In this document: positions 1-10,325 of the stretch, piece after piece
How the letters are laid out: each line of letters opens with the position of its first letter
How positions within the stretch are numbered: the first letter of the stretch is position 1
NCBI GenBank assembly: GCA_003427395.1
Contig: BFEA01000046.1
Location: 282,890 to 326,035, forward strand
Length of the DNA stretch: 43,146 nucleotides
From: Chara braunii
Lineage: Eukaryota > Streptophyta > Charophyceae > Charales > Characeae
Reading direction: 5' to 3'
Position numbers and translations under genes: made by a program
The notes under the pieces: model-generated
What the model saw: the letters and a program-made list of their open reading frames with translations, nothing else
Told to the model about the DNA's origin: nothing
Database searches by the model: none

Positions 1-620
1 AACAACGTTGATAAGGTATTGCATGGGGACTATAAAGAAGTGAATCGAAGAGGTTGCACGCTTCAACAACTCGATTTTCCTCATATACTGCTCGATTGTC
101 ACATGAACAACAAGAGTTGTCTTTCACGTATTACCCCAACCACGCACGAGATGAGACGAATTGAAGAGACTATCATCACAAGTAAGAAGACTCGAGTCGT
201 GAAAGTTGGTATGAATATGATTCCTCTAGATAAAAAAGAAGCGCGTCATCGAGTCTCCGATAAGGATTTGGGAAAGATAAAACTTCATTGGAATAAAATG
301 TCAAAAATAAAGTGTTAAAATTTAAGGATAATCACAAGTTTCTGGGTATATTTGACAACAACGACGATGTCGATTGTAATGCATCAGATATACGACGGTG
401 GTAGTAGTGAAGAGTTTGAAGACATACATACAGAGAGAAGCAAAAATGCGAAGATAAAAAAATGAGCGGCAAACATGATGAAGGAAGAGAAGAAAGTGGA
501 AAGGAGTTCGACGAAGATACAAAATAAGCTTCTCACTTGTTATCAAAGTATGAACAAGAAAAGAAAAGCGAAAAAGCGACAGACCAACAAAATGGTTAAA
601 AATGTTATTCATTAATTCAA
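1..620 (+). pseudogene. Coding-derived repeat unit, copy 1 (unknown protein)
   Basis: An open frame runs from the window edge to 318 (ATG at 19, about 99 residues) and is Lys/Arg-rich, with blocks HMNNKS, THEMRRIEETI and NMIPLDKK. I do not recognise the family. It is more than a chance ORF because a second, diverged copy about 1.24 kb downstream keeps the same peptide blocks in order. After the stop at 316-318 related sequence continues in shifted frames (an acidic, Asn/Asp-rich block, then a DGGSSEEFED-like block near 395-425), which suggests a longer ancestral protein broken by frameshifts. The copy is truncated on the left by the window. Surroundings are AT-rich, unlike the GC-rich block from 5 to 13 kb. 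It could be a decayed mobile element or viral insertion; the sequence alone does not decide. Confidence 0.4.
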
Positions 621-1017
621 TAAAAAAATATATTAAAAAAAATAAGTTTACATCAGTTTTGATGAATTGTTGTTATAGTGATATTCGTATGTATACAAAA
701 ATGCGAGAGATTAATTTATGTGGGGTTGTGGTGTGGGTTTTTCATATGTGCAGTACCACTGCGAGTACAGAAACGTGTTTCAACACAATGAAGGATCATA
801 CAAAGTTTGTTGGTAAAAAACTACAAGATCAGGATCAGGTTTGAAGATCACAAAATTGCTTCTTCGTTGTGCGGCGAAAATTTTTTGTTTGTCTTGTGCG
901 AAAAACACAGAAATATATAATTTTTCAAACGTTTTTGTTGATGGTTTCTTAGAATTTGTTGGAATTTTTCGTGTCGAACCTCGAGGCGTTGTTGATCAGA
1001 TATTAAAATAGAGAGGA

Positions 1018-1700
1018 ATGTGGACAATTTGTGGTACGAGTTCAAGAGAGATGACAAATATTAAAGGTGATATTACTTATGAAGTTATGCGACGATTGTG
1101 GAGTGGTGTAGGACTTTCATATCCATATCAGAGTTTAATGCACCATTTACCAAAAAAAAGGGACGAGATGAGGAACAAAATGAGCGAAGACTCGTCTTGG
1201 AGAACTAAAGGTGGTTAGTCGTGGGTTGCACAATAATTTAAGAACGTCGTTAGCGAGGTATTTTACACGGAGTATAAAGAAGTGAATACGTGAATTTGCA
1301 CCCCTACAAGAACTGACTTATTTTTATATTGCGCTCGGTTTTCACATGAACAACAAAAGTTTTTTCGCACATTGTGCCACAACTACGAAAGAGATGAGAC
1401 CAATCGAGAAGGCGATCCTCATGAAATACAATACCAGAATCGGTAACATTACTATCAGTGTGATTCCTCTTGATTAAAAGAAGTCGGTCAATGAGACTGC
1501 AATTAATTTTTTGTGAAAGACCACTTTTTTTGAAAGAAGAGCAAAAATGAAGTGTTGAAAATGAAAGGTGATCACAAGATCCTAAGTTAATTTAACAACA
1601 TCTAAGTTGTCGATTATGACGCACATAACATGCATGACGGTGGTGGTAGTGAAGACGCTCGAGCAGGGAGAAACATTGACGATTTGCAGTTATAAAGAGG
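1018..1700 (+). pseudogene. Coding-derived repeat unit, copy 2 (unknown protein)
   Basis: This is the second copy of the unit at the window start, offset by about 1243 bases (the MNNKS block lies at 103 and again at 1346). Translated segments HMNNKSFF, TTKEMRPIEKAI and ISVIPLD match HMNNKSCL, TTHEMRRIEETI and MNMIPLD of copy 1, but a stop near 1291 and frame changes interrupt it. It also keeps the downstream DGGGSED-like block near 1636. A short open frame at 1018-1218 (66 residues, MWTICGT start) lies immediately upstream, where the N-terminal part of this copy would be expected; the matching part of copy 1 is outside the window. Function unknown. Confidence 0.4.
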
Positions 1701-2039
1701 AAAGGATCCTCTTCAGAATGATGGTCAACCCTGCGAACGAAGGTTGTGAATATCAAGAGATTTAAATTACTGTATAGCGGAGAAATAACGATGCATGATA
1801 TGTCTTTTTACAATATTTGTGCGTGTGTATGAGAGAGGAAGGAGGGAGGGAGCGAGGGGTAACCTCTGTCAAAAGAGAGAGGGGAGGAATGAAGGAATGA
1901 CCGATCAACGAAGAGAGAGAGAGAGAGGCGGCAAAACAATTACTCTGTCGGAGAGATGGTTGCACTCTTAACTGACTTCGAACGTCATGAGGACGCGAGC
2001 ATGACCACCTCTTCGACACGATTTAGGTTTGCGAAAGAT

Positions 2040-2065
2040 ATGTGTGTGTGTGTATGTGTATGTGC

Positions 2066-2096
<31 letters not shown>

Positions 2097-2192
2097 TATG
2101 TGTGTGTGTGTGAGAGAGAGAGAAAGAGAGATAGTTGTTGTGAGATACTTTTGTTTTGAAAGTGCGTGTGTGTGTGTTTGTGTCTGTGTGTG

Positions 2193-2251
<59 letters not shown>

Positions 2252-2268
2252 AAAAAAAAAAAAGAGAG
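2040..2268. repeat. Compound microsatellite (GT)n-(GA)n-(A)n
   Basis: Nearly pure TG repeats at 2040-2112 pass directly into GA repeats, then a second GT block (2163-2191) is followed by a long GA run (about 2195-2247) and an A-run to about 2262. Short open frames across it encode only dipeptide repeats and are not genes. Confidence 0.95.
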
Positions 2269-2469
2269 AATCTAAATAGAGAGAGACAGAAAAAGGCTAA
2301 CAAACATGTTGGGTAGTAGTAAACATGATGAAATCCTGAACAGGTTAAATTTCATTTGAGTTTTTTTATGATGTGAAACCAAAACAGTTTGGGGAGTTAA
2401 GTGGGGATGTTTTTTTACATTGTATTGCATTTTAGACCATGAGTAACCAGTGGTACTTTCCTTTTGTCA

Positions 2470-2521
2470 TGTGTGCGTGCGTGTGTGTGTGTTAGAGAGA
2501 GATAGAGAGAGAGAGAGAGAT

Positions 2522-2566
<45 letters not shown>

Positions 2567-2620
2567 AAGAGACAGAGAGACAGAGACAGACAGAGAGAGA
2601 CAGAGAGGGACAGAGAGACA
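2470..2620. repeat. Compound microsatellite (GT)n-(GA/GATA/CAGA)n
   Basis: A short GT tract runs straight into GA repeats with interspersed GATA and CAGA variants. It has the same GT-to-GA polarity as the block at 2040-2268. Confidence 0.9.
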
Positions 2621-2649
2621 ATATAACAGATTGGGGAGACGAAAGGCGA

Positions 2650-3830
2650 TAGTTTTTCATATATATAATAAGTATTCAGTGTTTTATATGTGAATATTTT
2701 CCACATCTGGCACAACCACTATCGAATTTTGCACTTTAAGAACGTAGTTAGTGCAATCAAAATTTTGATAAGCATTGGCATAGCGAGCAACAAAAACATA
2801 ATATAACGATGAAAATAAAAATTATTTTTTTTTATAAATTACGAATACAAGTATTTGTCTTTCTATGATAAAGTAAGGGTAACTAACAACAGTAGTAATG
2901 GTGAAAATTTTCATCTATAATAATAGTAGAGTATCATTTTATTCACAGTGTTTAAAGTTGATAAACTACGAAAATTAATATTACATTATACATTTATTTA
3001 TACTCCCTCAATATATAATAATTAGCAACATCGTTGATACTTGCAATGAAAGTGATTATCCTTAATCTGGGAGTCGTGATACGTCCTATGTATGCTATAA
3101 TAGTAGAATATGTACTAGTGGTCGTGATACCTCCTATGTTGCTATAAATACATAAATTACGTATATTGAATCTATAACATTTTATAATTCAGAAGGTCGG
3201 ATGCACTATCATCAGTAATACTTACATGAAGTTGTATGAACGTTCTTATTCTAATTATTTAAAGACGACGATTATATTTATATAAACGGAGTACCTTCAT
3301 TTGCGTGTCCGGCTCACAAGCAGCCGAACTTTTTTTTTTATAAACAAATTGAAATATTAATCAAGCATGTACTGAATATTGTCAAACAAAATTTCAAGGT
3401 TTCAATATATTTAACGAGTTCGAAAAAAAAAATTATTAATTGTAAAAGAAATGACTTGGATAATATCCATCATAATACTCGAATAACCCTGACGATATTG
3501 TTAAATCCTGAATCTATTAGTGGCGTGAACAAATGCTCAACAATCACGCAACAGTCCGTTTATGTGGTTATAACATATCACACGATGTGATAAATATAAT
3601 AATAATATTGGTCCAAGGATGTGACAACATTAAAAATACAGTTTGCTCAACATTGAAATTGACAATACCCCAACGTTTGGTTCAACACTTTCGAAACACA
3701 ATATCTATTGTTTATCGATAACATTAACGTTATTCAAGTTCATTCAACCATCTGTAATCGTGTGTTTCATTTTCGAAGGTTAAAACACGGTGTGCACATA
3801 ATTTTCACAACTGATTCTACACTCACCAAA
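2650..3830. other. AT-rich intergenic stretch without recognisable gene
   Basis: Very AT-rich, with no long open frame, RNA gene or transposon terminus that I can identify. It contains one short direct repeat: GTCGTGATACGTCCTATGTA near 3071 recurs in diverged form (GTCGTGATACCTCCTATGTT) at about 3121, both followed by GCTATAA. A segment near 2738 (TTTAAGAACGTAGTTAGTG) resembles the segment near 1236, at the left border of unit copy 2, so a third remnant may exist. Confidence 0.5.
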
Positions 3831-3832
3831 GT

Positions 3833-4112
3833 TCAAAAATATTTAAAAAAAAGACTCAGTTTTTTTCTGTTGCATGTGGTCGACCTCAATAGCACCATGT
3901 AAAAATTAACCACGTCATCATTCACCCTTCCGTCGATATGCAAAAGGGTGAGAAGATCTTTTGCTGCAATTCGCAGTTCACCATCAGTGAGGATAGAGAG
4001 AACAGTGTGAGGTGGCATCGGGCCTCGTACAATATCGTCCAAAACCCATAAGCTTTGAGGCCCCGTCGATGTAGCAAATCTTCCCCCGTGTGCTCCACGT
4101 GTTGTGCCGCGC
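3833..4112 (-). pseudogene. Ulp1/C48-type cysteine protease start (truncated exon)
   Basis: On the minus strand a pyrimidine-containing stretch ending in AG near 4112 precedes an open segment reading to 3833. It contains LHIDGRVNDDVVNFYMVLL, close to the hallmark N-terminal block of the Ulp1/SENP (peptidase C48) family, usually W(L/V)ND-x-(V/I)-(V/I)NFYM-x-L(L/I). C48 enzymes cleave SUMO or related modifiers and are common passengers of plant and algal DNA transposons. The usual Trp is Arg here, and the catalytic His-Asp-Gln-Cys part, expected about 60-150 residues later, is not visible in the AT-rich sequence below 3830. A GTGAGT donor-like site at about 3827 follows directly, so a further exon outside the readable stretch is possible. 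It looks like the 3' continuation of the minus-strand gene above it. Confidence 0.5.
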
Positions 4113-4161
4113 ACTACACAACATCGAGCAACACACATGCAGAGAAGTGAAAAACGGAGTT

Positions 4162-4418
4162 CTAAGGATTGTCCTTTATTGCACCATGCATTGTTAAGTA
4201 TTTTTCATACATGGTCTGACCCCTATTAACAGAATATGGATATGTCCCGTTCTCTGCGGGCAGAAGGGAAATACACTCCTCAATGGCTATGGCATGTTCC
4301 TTCTTTCCGATCTCGACATCAACCTCTAATGCCTTTAACATATCCTTGTTTTCTGTCGTGAACCCGGGGTGTGCCGGATATTTCGAGGACCTCCGTATTC
4401 GAGATAACCTTACCCCTG
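4162..4418 (-). pseudogene. Predicted internal exon of the minus-strand gene (unknown domain)
   Basis: The minus strand shows a strong 3' splice site: a pyrimidine tract ending TTCTGTTTTACAG, with AG at about 4419. The frame that follows encodes about 85 residues containing RSSKYPAHPGFTTENKDML and a Glu/Lys-rich helix-like stretch, ending at a stop at 4162. I do not recognise a domain. It lies between the donor at about 5177 and the C48-like exon, all on one strand, which suggests one spliced transcript. The stop at the end may mark decay or a missed donor. Confidence 0.35.
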
Positions 4419-4679
4419 TAAAACAGAAGAAATACATAACAAAAATGAATACACATTTCCCAACACGAGTCCGACGAAAGTGACAATGTAAAAGAACCAC
4501 ATAACCTACAAGACGCATGACGTATCCAATTATAGAAGTCCGATTTAGCATGGTCAAGAGCACTGAGCTGCGTGTGTGAGGCTGGACAACAAAACGACAA
4601 GCACATTCAAGCTTGACACCCCCGCCCTTCATAAAGGAAAACCACAACAAGCCACAGAAAGGGAGACCAACATCCCCCA

Positions 4680-4701
4680 AAGTCCGGATTTCAGCGGACT
4701 T
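4680..4701. repeat. Palindromic motif, compensated variant
   Basis: AAGTCCG-GATTTCAG-CGGACTT. Both arms carry the T-to-C / A-to-G change relative to AAGTTCG...CGAACTT, so pairing is kept. It lies in the presumed intron of the minus-strand gene. Confidence 0.75.
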
Positions 4702-5078
4702 CTTCCCACAGCAAGCATATAGAGACTAACCGCATTACAGATCGACACAGGAAGTGTGGATACCGGTGGACTAAAACCACCACTCTTTCTGAGAAGAAAA
4801 AACCACCATTCCATTGAGTTGGCCAGGTTCTTAGCCGGGGCGGCTTTTTTTTTGGAACGCTTCAATAAAACCACACTTCATAGAAGAATAGATCCTTTCG
4901 TTGACGTAGTGTTCTGTTTTTATTGAAGTCTGCCCTGCCCGCAACCAGCAACCTGGCCAACTCACAGGAAGGTCGATCACACGTAGTTGGAAGGACTGGT
5001 GGCTGTAGTATGCTGGCATCAGCAACTCCTTGCATCGCCGGACATTGTGGTCACTCCTTGTATGTATGGTGTAGACAG

Positions 5079-5100
5079 AAGTCCGCCGGCATCCGAACTA
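5079..5100. repeat. Palindromic motif copy
   Basis: AAGTCCG-CCGGCATC-CGAACTA, in the orientation opposite to 4680 (the loop is the reverse complement of the GATGCCGG form). Confidence 0.7.
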
Positions 5101-5176
5101 TGAAGGAAGTTGCACTCTCTGAGTCGCTCTCGAAAGTCTAGACGCGCAGACAGAGTGGCGTTCTTCACAACTTACC

Positions 5177-5623
5177 AGCCGGTTTGTCCCTCCGCTCCTT
5201 CGTCGGGGAAGTTGGCACGGGCAAGGCCAGCACATCGAGAGCCGGAGTGCCGACCCTAGATTTTTTCGGGGACGTTACATGTTGTTGTCCCCCGATCTCG
5301 CCTTCCCCTCCGCTGGCGATGGTGGCTGCTAGTATCGGAGAGTTCGGCGGTGAGAAAGCGAAGGCAGCTGCCACGAAAGGTTTGACTTTACGAGGGTTGT
5401 CGGCGACATTCGTTGTGGACGGATGCGAGGACACGTGCTGGTCATCGAGGATGCCATCGATAGCTTCTTCAATGTTTATACGGCGACTCGGTTTAGAAGG
5501 GCTAACAGCAACGGAATCCTTGTTGAACTGATGTTGGAGATCGATCACAGACGTTAGTGGTTGGACCTCATAGTCTTCACGATCTGCCGAAAGGTTGCTG
5601 ACCACCTGTGTCTCCATCTCCAT
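5177..5623 (-). pseudogene. Ser/Pro-rich disordered segment ending at a splice donor
   Basis: About 148 residues are open on the minus strand, rich in Ser, Pro, Thr and acidic residues (INIEEAIDGILDD, then TSPKKSRVGTPALD). No known domain is visible; it looks like a disordered linker. The segment ends ...RRDKPAG directly followed by GTAAGT at about 5177, a good 5' splice donor, so I read the exon as ending there rather than at the nearby stop. Upstream, 5554-5802 continues in another frame with an acidic stretch (GDDEGEDNEDD), so a frameshift near 5620 is likely. The intron that would follow contains two copies of the AAGTTCG-N8-CGAACTT motif (4680, 5079). Confidence 0.4.
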
Positions 5624-5802
5624 TGTCGCCGCATCGTCGTCACATCGTCGTCGACATCATCCTCGTGATGCTCTCCGTACAGTTGCCCGAACTCGTCAGA
5701 CGACTTTCCAGATCCGGCATCGTCCTCATTGTCCTCCCCTTCGTCATCTCCAATATACACGTTCCCTTTGGCACCCTCTTTTCCTTGAAGCAATTTAATC
5801 AA

Positions 5803-5935
5803 CTATGTTTCTTCCCCTTCCTCTCCTTCCTCTCCTTCCTCCCCTTCTTCCCCTTCTTCCTCCCCTTTTTCCCCTTCCTTCCCTTCCTCCATTTCCCTCG
5901 CCCCTTCCCTTCCATGCAAGTCAGCCCCTTCTCCC
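5803..5935. repeat. Polypyrimidine/polypurine low-complexity tract
   Basis: CCTTCC-type repeats on the plus strand; on the minus strand it would encode Glu/Gly/Lys repeats within the linker of the degenerate gene. It is probably a slippage-expanded piece of that coding region. Confidence 0.7.
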
Positions 5936-6032
5936 GAACCTACGTCGAATCCCGACGACCGCCCTTACGTCTCCACACACACTTCCCCTCCCGCTGGCAC
6001 GACAATCCCTGGCCGACCCCCCCGACCTGAAG

Positions 6033-6054
6033 AAGTTCGGATCTTGGTGAACTT
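6033..6054. repeat. Palindromic motif copy
   Basis: AAGTTCG-GATCTTGG-TGAACTT, flanked by further paired bases (GAAGTTC / GAACTTC). It lies within the degenerate coding region. A weaker copy is at 6243-6264 (TAGTTCG-GATCCCGA-CAGACTT). Confidence 0.7.
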
Positions 6055-6204
6055 CGTCGTCTCCGTGTCGCTGGGCCCTCCACTTGCACCCTCTCGCTCC
6101 AAGCCCAACGGCCGCCGCTCCCCCTCAGGTGACGCATTCCCGTCCCTCACAACACCGCTGCCGAATGAGGGATCTTGGCTCGGCACCCCCACCCCCGACC
6201 AGCT

Positions 6205-6880
6205 CTACACGGCCGACTCTTGTGGCGGCACCTCAACGGACGTAGTTCGGATCCCGACAGACTTTAACGTTTCGCCCGAGCGGCTACCGAGAGCAACCAA
6301 GGCTGCCCTCGTCTCCCTCGCTGAGCCGGCGGACGAAGTTGGGAAGTTGGCGGACTGTGCCGCATGCTCCGACCCGGGGACAGTAGACGGATGTCGATCG
6401 ACGGCCCAACCCGCCACCCCACTGCTGCCTTCCGTTATCGTGGTGTCGCCGTGAGACCCGCCCTCCCCACTAGGCAGGACTCTTTTGCCATCCCCTGCAA
6501 TGTCGCCCCCGTCCCCTCCACTGCCTGGTGGGCTCCCCCTGAAACTTCCATGTGCCCCACTGGGAGGGGACACTTTCCAATCCACAATGCCCTTCAAGGG
6601 GCTCGTAGTAGTCCTCCCTCAATTCCGACTAGCACTTGTCATGAAGTTCGTTGAACAGTCGTTCGACGGTGGAAATGACGGACACGTCGTCGGGTGCAAA
6701 CGAGTCATTTTCGGCCCTCACTTTTTGGAGGACCGAAATCCTCGCGAGGTGCAGGAAGTTGGACTTTGACTTGTGAGGGACGGACACCCATCCTGCGCCC
6801 GGGATAGCGACAACCATGATCCACTCGCCGTTTTGGATCGCCGGTTGGATGACTCCTGGATGCCAAATCGTGTCATGGCC
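6205..6880 (-). pseudogene. Degenerate linker region of the minus-strand gene
   Basis: Two minus-strand segments look coding-derived. The segment at 6629-6817 encodes FLHLARISVLQKVRAEND and STVERLFNELHDKC, an amphipathic, possibly coiled-coil stretch. The segment at 6205-6597 is Gly/Ser-rich and probably disordered. They lie between the methyltransferase-like part and the acidic linker in different frames, so frameshifts separate them. No domain recognised. Two copies of the 7-8-7 palindromic motif lie near here (6033 and 6243). Confidence 0.35.
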
Positions 6881-7954
6881 TCAGTCCACCTCAGGCGAAG
6901 GACTTTGCGGCTCAACAAGGAAGTGAATGTTGTCATCCTTCCAAGACAGATGCTCGGGCGGGATGTCAAATCCGGGACGCAATGCGTGCGGGGGGACAGC
7001 TAGAGCTTTCAGTCTCTCCAACGACTTCATCGGGGTCGTACTCGGCGCTGGTTTGGCCATCGGTGACACGAGGGATGCCGGGTTTGTTGACGGACCGGCC
7101 AACGAGGACCCTGAGGCGTGCTCCATCGGAGGTGGGTCATATTGCAGGTCCAGGCTCTCGGTGTCGCTCTCCTCCTCCTTCGCGTTGGCATCGAACTCAG
7201 CACCGGTGGTTGCCTCGTCGTCCGTGGAGATCAAGGAAGTGTAACTATCGAACTTCAACTCCTCCTCGGACTCGACGAAGTACAGGGACTGTGGCCTTTC
7301 GAGGAAGTTCTTCAATTTCATTCGGAAAGCGAAGTGATAGTTGTCCAGCAACACGAACATGTGGTCTTTGCGGCGTACGTACTCGGCATCATTGTCCTTC
7401 GTCGGCCACATTTGCAAGAACAAGAAGGCATATACTTTGTTCCTCTTCCTCTCACTCAACTTGAACCACATATCCGTCTTGTTGCTCCACACGAGATTCC
7501 GTGTCGCCTTCTTGACCATGAACTCGCAATTGTGGGGCCCCGAGTTGACCTCGCTTTTGACGAGTTGCATCATGAATTGCAGCAGGTCGGAGTTTCCTTC
7601 CATCGCGACAACGTGTCTGCCTGCCTTCAGAAGTTCCCACACGCTTTCTGTGTGTGGCTTCCCAAGGAAGACGACACCCAATCCCTTTTTGCTGATTAAA
7701 TCAAGAAGGCCAATGAATTGGGTCGGATTGCGTTCCATGTCCCTATAGACACTACCCCGTAGTTCAGGCGCAGTCTGCGACCAGTCGCAAGGCGTGAAGG
7801 GATTCTCTGACACATCCATCTGGGTAACCCTTTGAGGCAACCGCACTGCAGCAGCAACACCCTTCGGCAGTCTTCCCTCGTAAACGAGGGACGCGTTATC
7901 GAGCAAATCGTCACGCTTGAAGAGTGTGTACATACGGTCGTTTTCCGTGTACAA
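6881..7954 (-). pseudogene. DNA methyltransferase-like C-terminal region with acidic tail
   Basis: This is the longest open stretch of the minus-strand gene, 357 residues. Residues 74-120 contain RNPTQFIGLLDLISKKGLG, then VVFLGKPHTESVWELL and AGRHVVAMEG. The layout matches the SAM-binding end of N4/N6 (PF01555-type) DNA methyltransferases: KP..L...L...S..GD.VLDPFAGSGTT..AA...GR..IGIE. The Gly-rich loop is altered (FLGKPHTES for FAGSGTT), so catalysis is doubtful. Residues about 225-357 are an acidic and Ser/Pro-rich tail. The frame continues upstream beyond the first Met (PVRNNLYTENDRMYTLF) until a stop, so the Met at 7954 is not a real start. The gene upstream (8304-9946) supplies the ParB-like and motif IV-like parts. 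The assignment rests on pattern only; a profile search is needed to confirm it. Confidence 0.45.
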
Positions 7955-8303
7955 ATTATTCCTGACGGGGAAGCTTTTCTTCTGCTGAATCCTCCTTACT
8001 CAATTCCCTTCCGGCAGCTTCACGAAAGAAAGATGGGCACGTTGGTCAGAAACGAGTGGTTGTGCTGCCGCGACACGAAAACAACGAGCGTCTAATGCGA
8101 CAGACACCACGTCTGAAGATGGGAATTCAAAATCTCGATCGCTTGCGGCCACAGCGCCAGGTCAACCGGTTCGCATAGATGGAGGACGAACGTGGTGACT
8201 CTTTGTGGCAGCCACCCGCCTCCTTCGACTTTGCACTCCTGATGTCTGCCTCCAAAGGGTTGTTGCCAAACGGTGCGATGGATGTCACGTCCCCCGTGTC
8301 TTT

Positions 8304-9946
8304 CTATTTTATGTGCACAATACCTTCGGCAAGTGCGATCTCCTGACTCTTCAGTCTACTGCCAGTCAACACGGAGATAACTTTGTTTCTCCAGTCGACG
8401 GACAACTTCCTGTGGCCGACCAACTTTTTCGTCGCCTCAATCGAGCGGTCCTCTTCGCAACCCATGTACGGCGGGCAATCCTTGAACAGCAAGGAGTCAA
8501 AAACGTATTTCCTGCTACCATCCCACAAATAGTCATCCAATCCACGACTTTCGAAGTCCTTGAAGACTGCAGACTTTGTTTTCAAGAAAGGGTACTTTTT
8601 GATCCAATCCGCATCCGGCCTCTTCTCGCGCTTGAATTGGTAGTAATTCCACAACCGCATCAGCACGTGGTCGCACTTCACCAATTGCACCATTTAATGC
8701 ACACTAAGCTTCCCGAGCTTCGCCAACGAGGCGGAGCCGACGTGGACCTAAGCCACCTTGCAAGCAAGCACCTTCTTAAGGACGCGACACTTCTCATTGT
8801 CGGTGAGGGATTCCATCGCTATCCAACAATGTGTGTCCGGCTCAGGCACTTGCATGAACCAATCGCCCTCCTCTTTCTCCGTTTTGCCTTTCTTCGTCAG
8901 CGGCTTCACAGGAATGTTGTAAACGACCTCCTTTCTGCCCAACTTATCGTTGTCGATGTAGGCGACCCCCGACTTGACGTTTTTGACCTTCTTCTTCCTC
9001 ACGATCCACTTTGCTCCGTCGTGGCCCAGCAATCTACCTGTCTCCCATTTCTCGAAAAATTCCACACCCAGTTTTCAAACATTCTCTTCGGCCATCGTCA
9101 GCGGGAAATAAGAACGTAGGGCAGCGTTTTGCTTCTTAATGGCATCCTCCCCCTTTTGATCCGCGACAGTCCACAAGTTGTTGTACGGCGTCTTATGGAG
9201 CGTCATCGTACAAAATTCACGCCATTTTTTGACTTGTTCTTGTTTCCCGCTAGGGTTCCCCATAACAGCTCTCAGGAAACCGACGTGCTTCCACTGCCAC
9301 CGAACGTCTTTCATCGAAAGTTTCAACTGTCTCGGAGACGCCTTGAGGTCCTTCTTATTGTCCTGAGCACTAACAAGGAAGTACCCTTCGAAGTCGTCAG
9401 CCGAAAAGTACACCATATGTGTCGGCCAAGCAGCGACCTTGCTGCGGCCGCGTTGTGCTGCCCACACACCTCGTAGTAGTAGTATTGGCCCGCCAGCTCG
9501 TCCTTCCAGTCCTCCGACTTCAGACGTACGACCTTGGCCGCGGGAGTTGGTTTTCGTAGCCTCGGTGGTGCCAGCTTTAAGGTTGGCAACTCATACGTCT
9601 GTTCTTTGTTATCGAACGCCAACCACATCGCTTCTGTGATCCCGTCTACGAGGACGGGATCCAGGGACCGTTGGTTGTGCAAATCCTCCCACTCACCGTG
9701 GTCGACGACCTGCGCTAGGCTAATCTCGAACTCCCGCTTTGTCCTAACGTCGTCTTTGTACTCCAGGAAGTACCCGACGTCGACGTCGATGGGAGGCCGT
9801 GGTGTGGAAAGTCCTGACGCAGGGTGCTTCTGTTTCGAAGTCGGACGTTTGGTACCCGGGCGACCCTGCTCCCCCTCGACTCCCTTTCGTTTCTCCCCCA
9901 CATTCTTTGGGGCCTTGGTCTTCAATTTCTTCGAAGAGCTGACCAT
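8304..9946 (-). pseudogene. ParB-like domain plus methyltransferase N-terminal half, broken
   Basis: The start at 9946 (MVSSSKKLKTKAPK) begins a basic, NLS-like N-terminus. Residues about 73-170 (EFEISLAQVV, LDPVLVDGITEAM, YYYYEVCGQHNAAAA) resemble the ParB/sulfiredoxin-like fold, in which a G-(E/H)-(R/H)-x-x-A-A motif follows a strand; here it is GQHNAAAA. One frameshift near 9450 moves to the frame that then runs from 9467 to 8304 (KVAAWPTHMVYFSADD...). That frame is interrupted only by in-frame stops: TGA at 9075, TAG at 8748 and TAA near 8694. In the 8304-8693 part, DSLLFKDCPPYMG (residues 66-78) sits where a methyltransferase (D/N/S)PP(Y/W) motif would be expected, with Cys in the usual acidic position. 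ParB-methyltransferase fusions are well known in phages and mobile elements. The domain names are inferred; the gene is clearly non-functional in this copy. Confidence 0.45.
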
Positions 9947-10325
9947 CTCATCTTAACGATCTCCCCTTCTCTTTTGCGAGTGCCCTGCGTGCCCTCCCTG
10001 CCCGCAGTTTCCTCCTCCGTACCCTGGCCCTCGCTAGTCCCCAAGCCGGCCTCCGAATAGACTGCCACCTTTCCTGCAGCCGCCGCAAGCTCTCCTCGAA
10101 TCGGAGCGGCATGCCGGACTCCATGTATAGACAACATGGACCGGTCTCTTTGCCTCAACAACGAAATTGTCATCTACGGCGACACCTCATCTTCGCTGTC
10201 GTCAAATTGACCACGGCTCTCACTCTGGTCCGACTGAGTAGTCGCACCAGAACCCAAATCCCCCCCTCCAGCACAACCCCGCTGGATTCACAACCGCTGC
10301 ACAACTGCAAGGGCATTGACAGCTC

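Noticed and set aside
7118-9119. Plus-strand open frames of up to 304 codons (for example 8205-9119)
   Set aside because: They are antisense shadows of the minus-strand ParB/methyltransferase-like gene, whose translation carries recognisable motifs.
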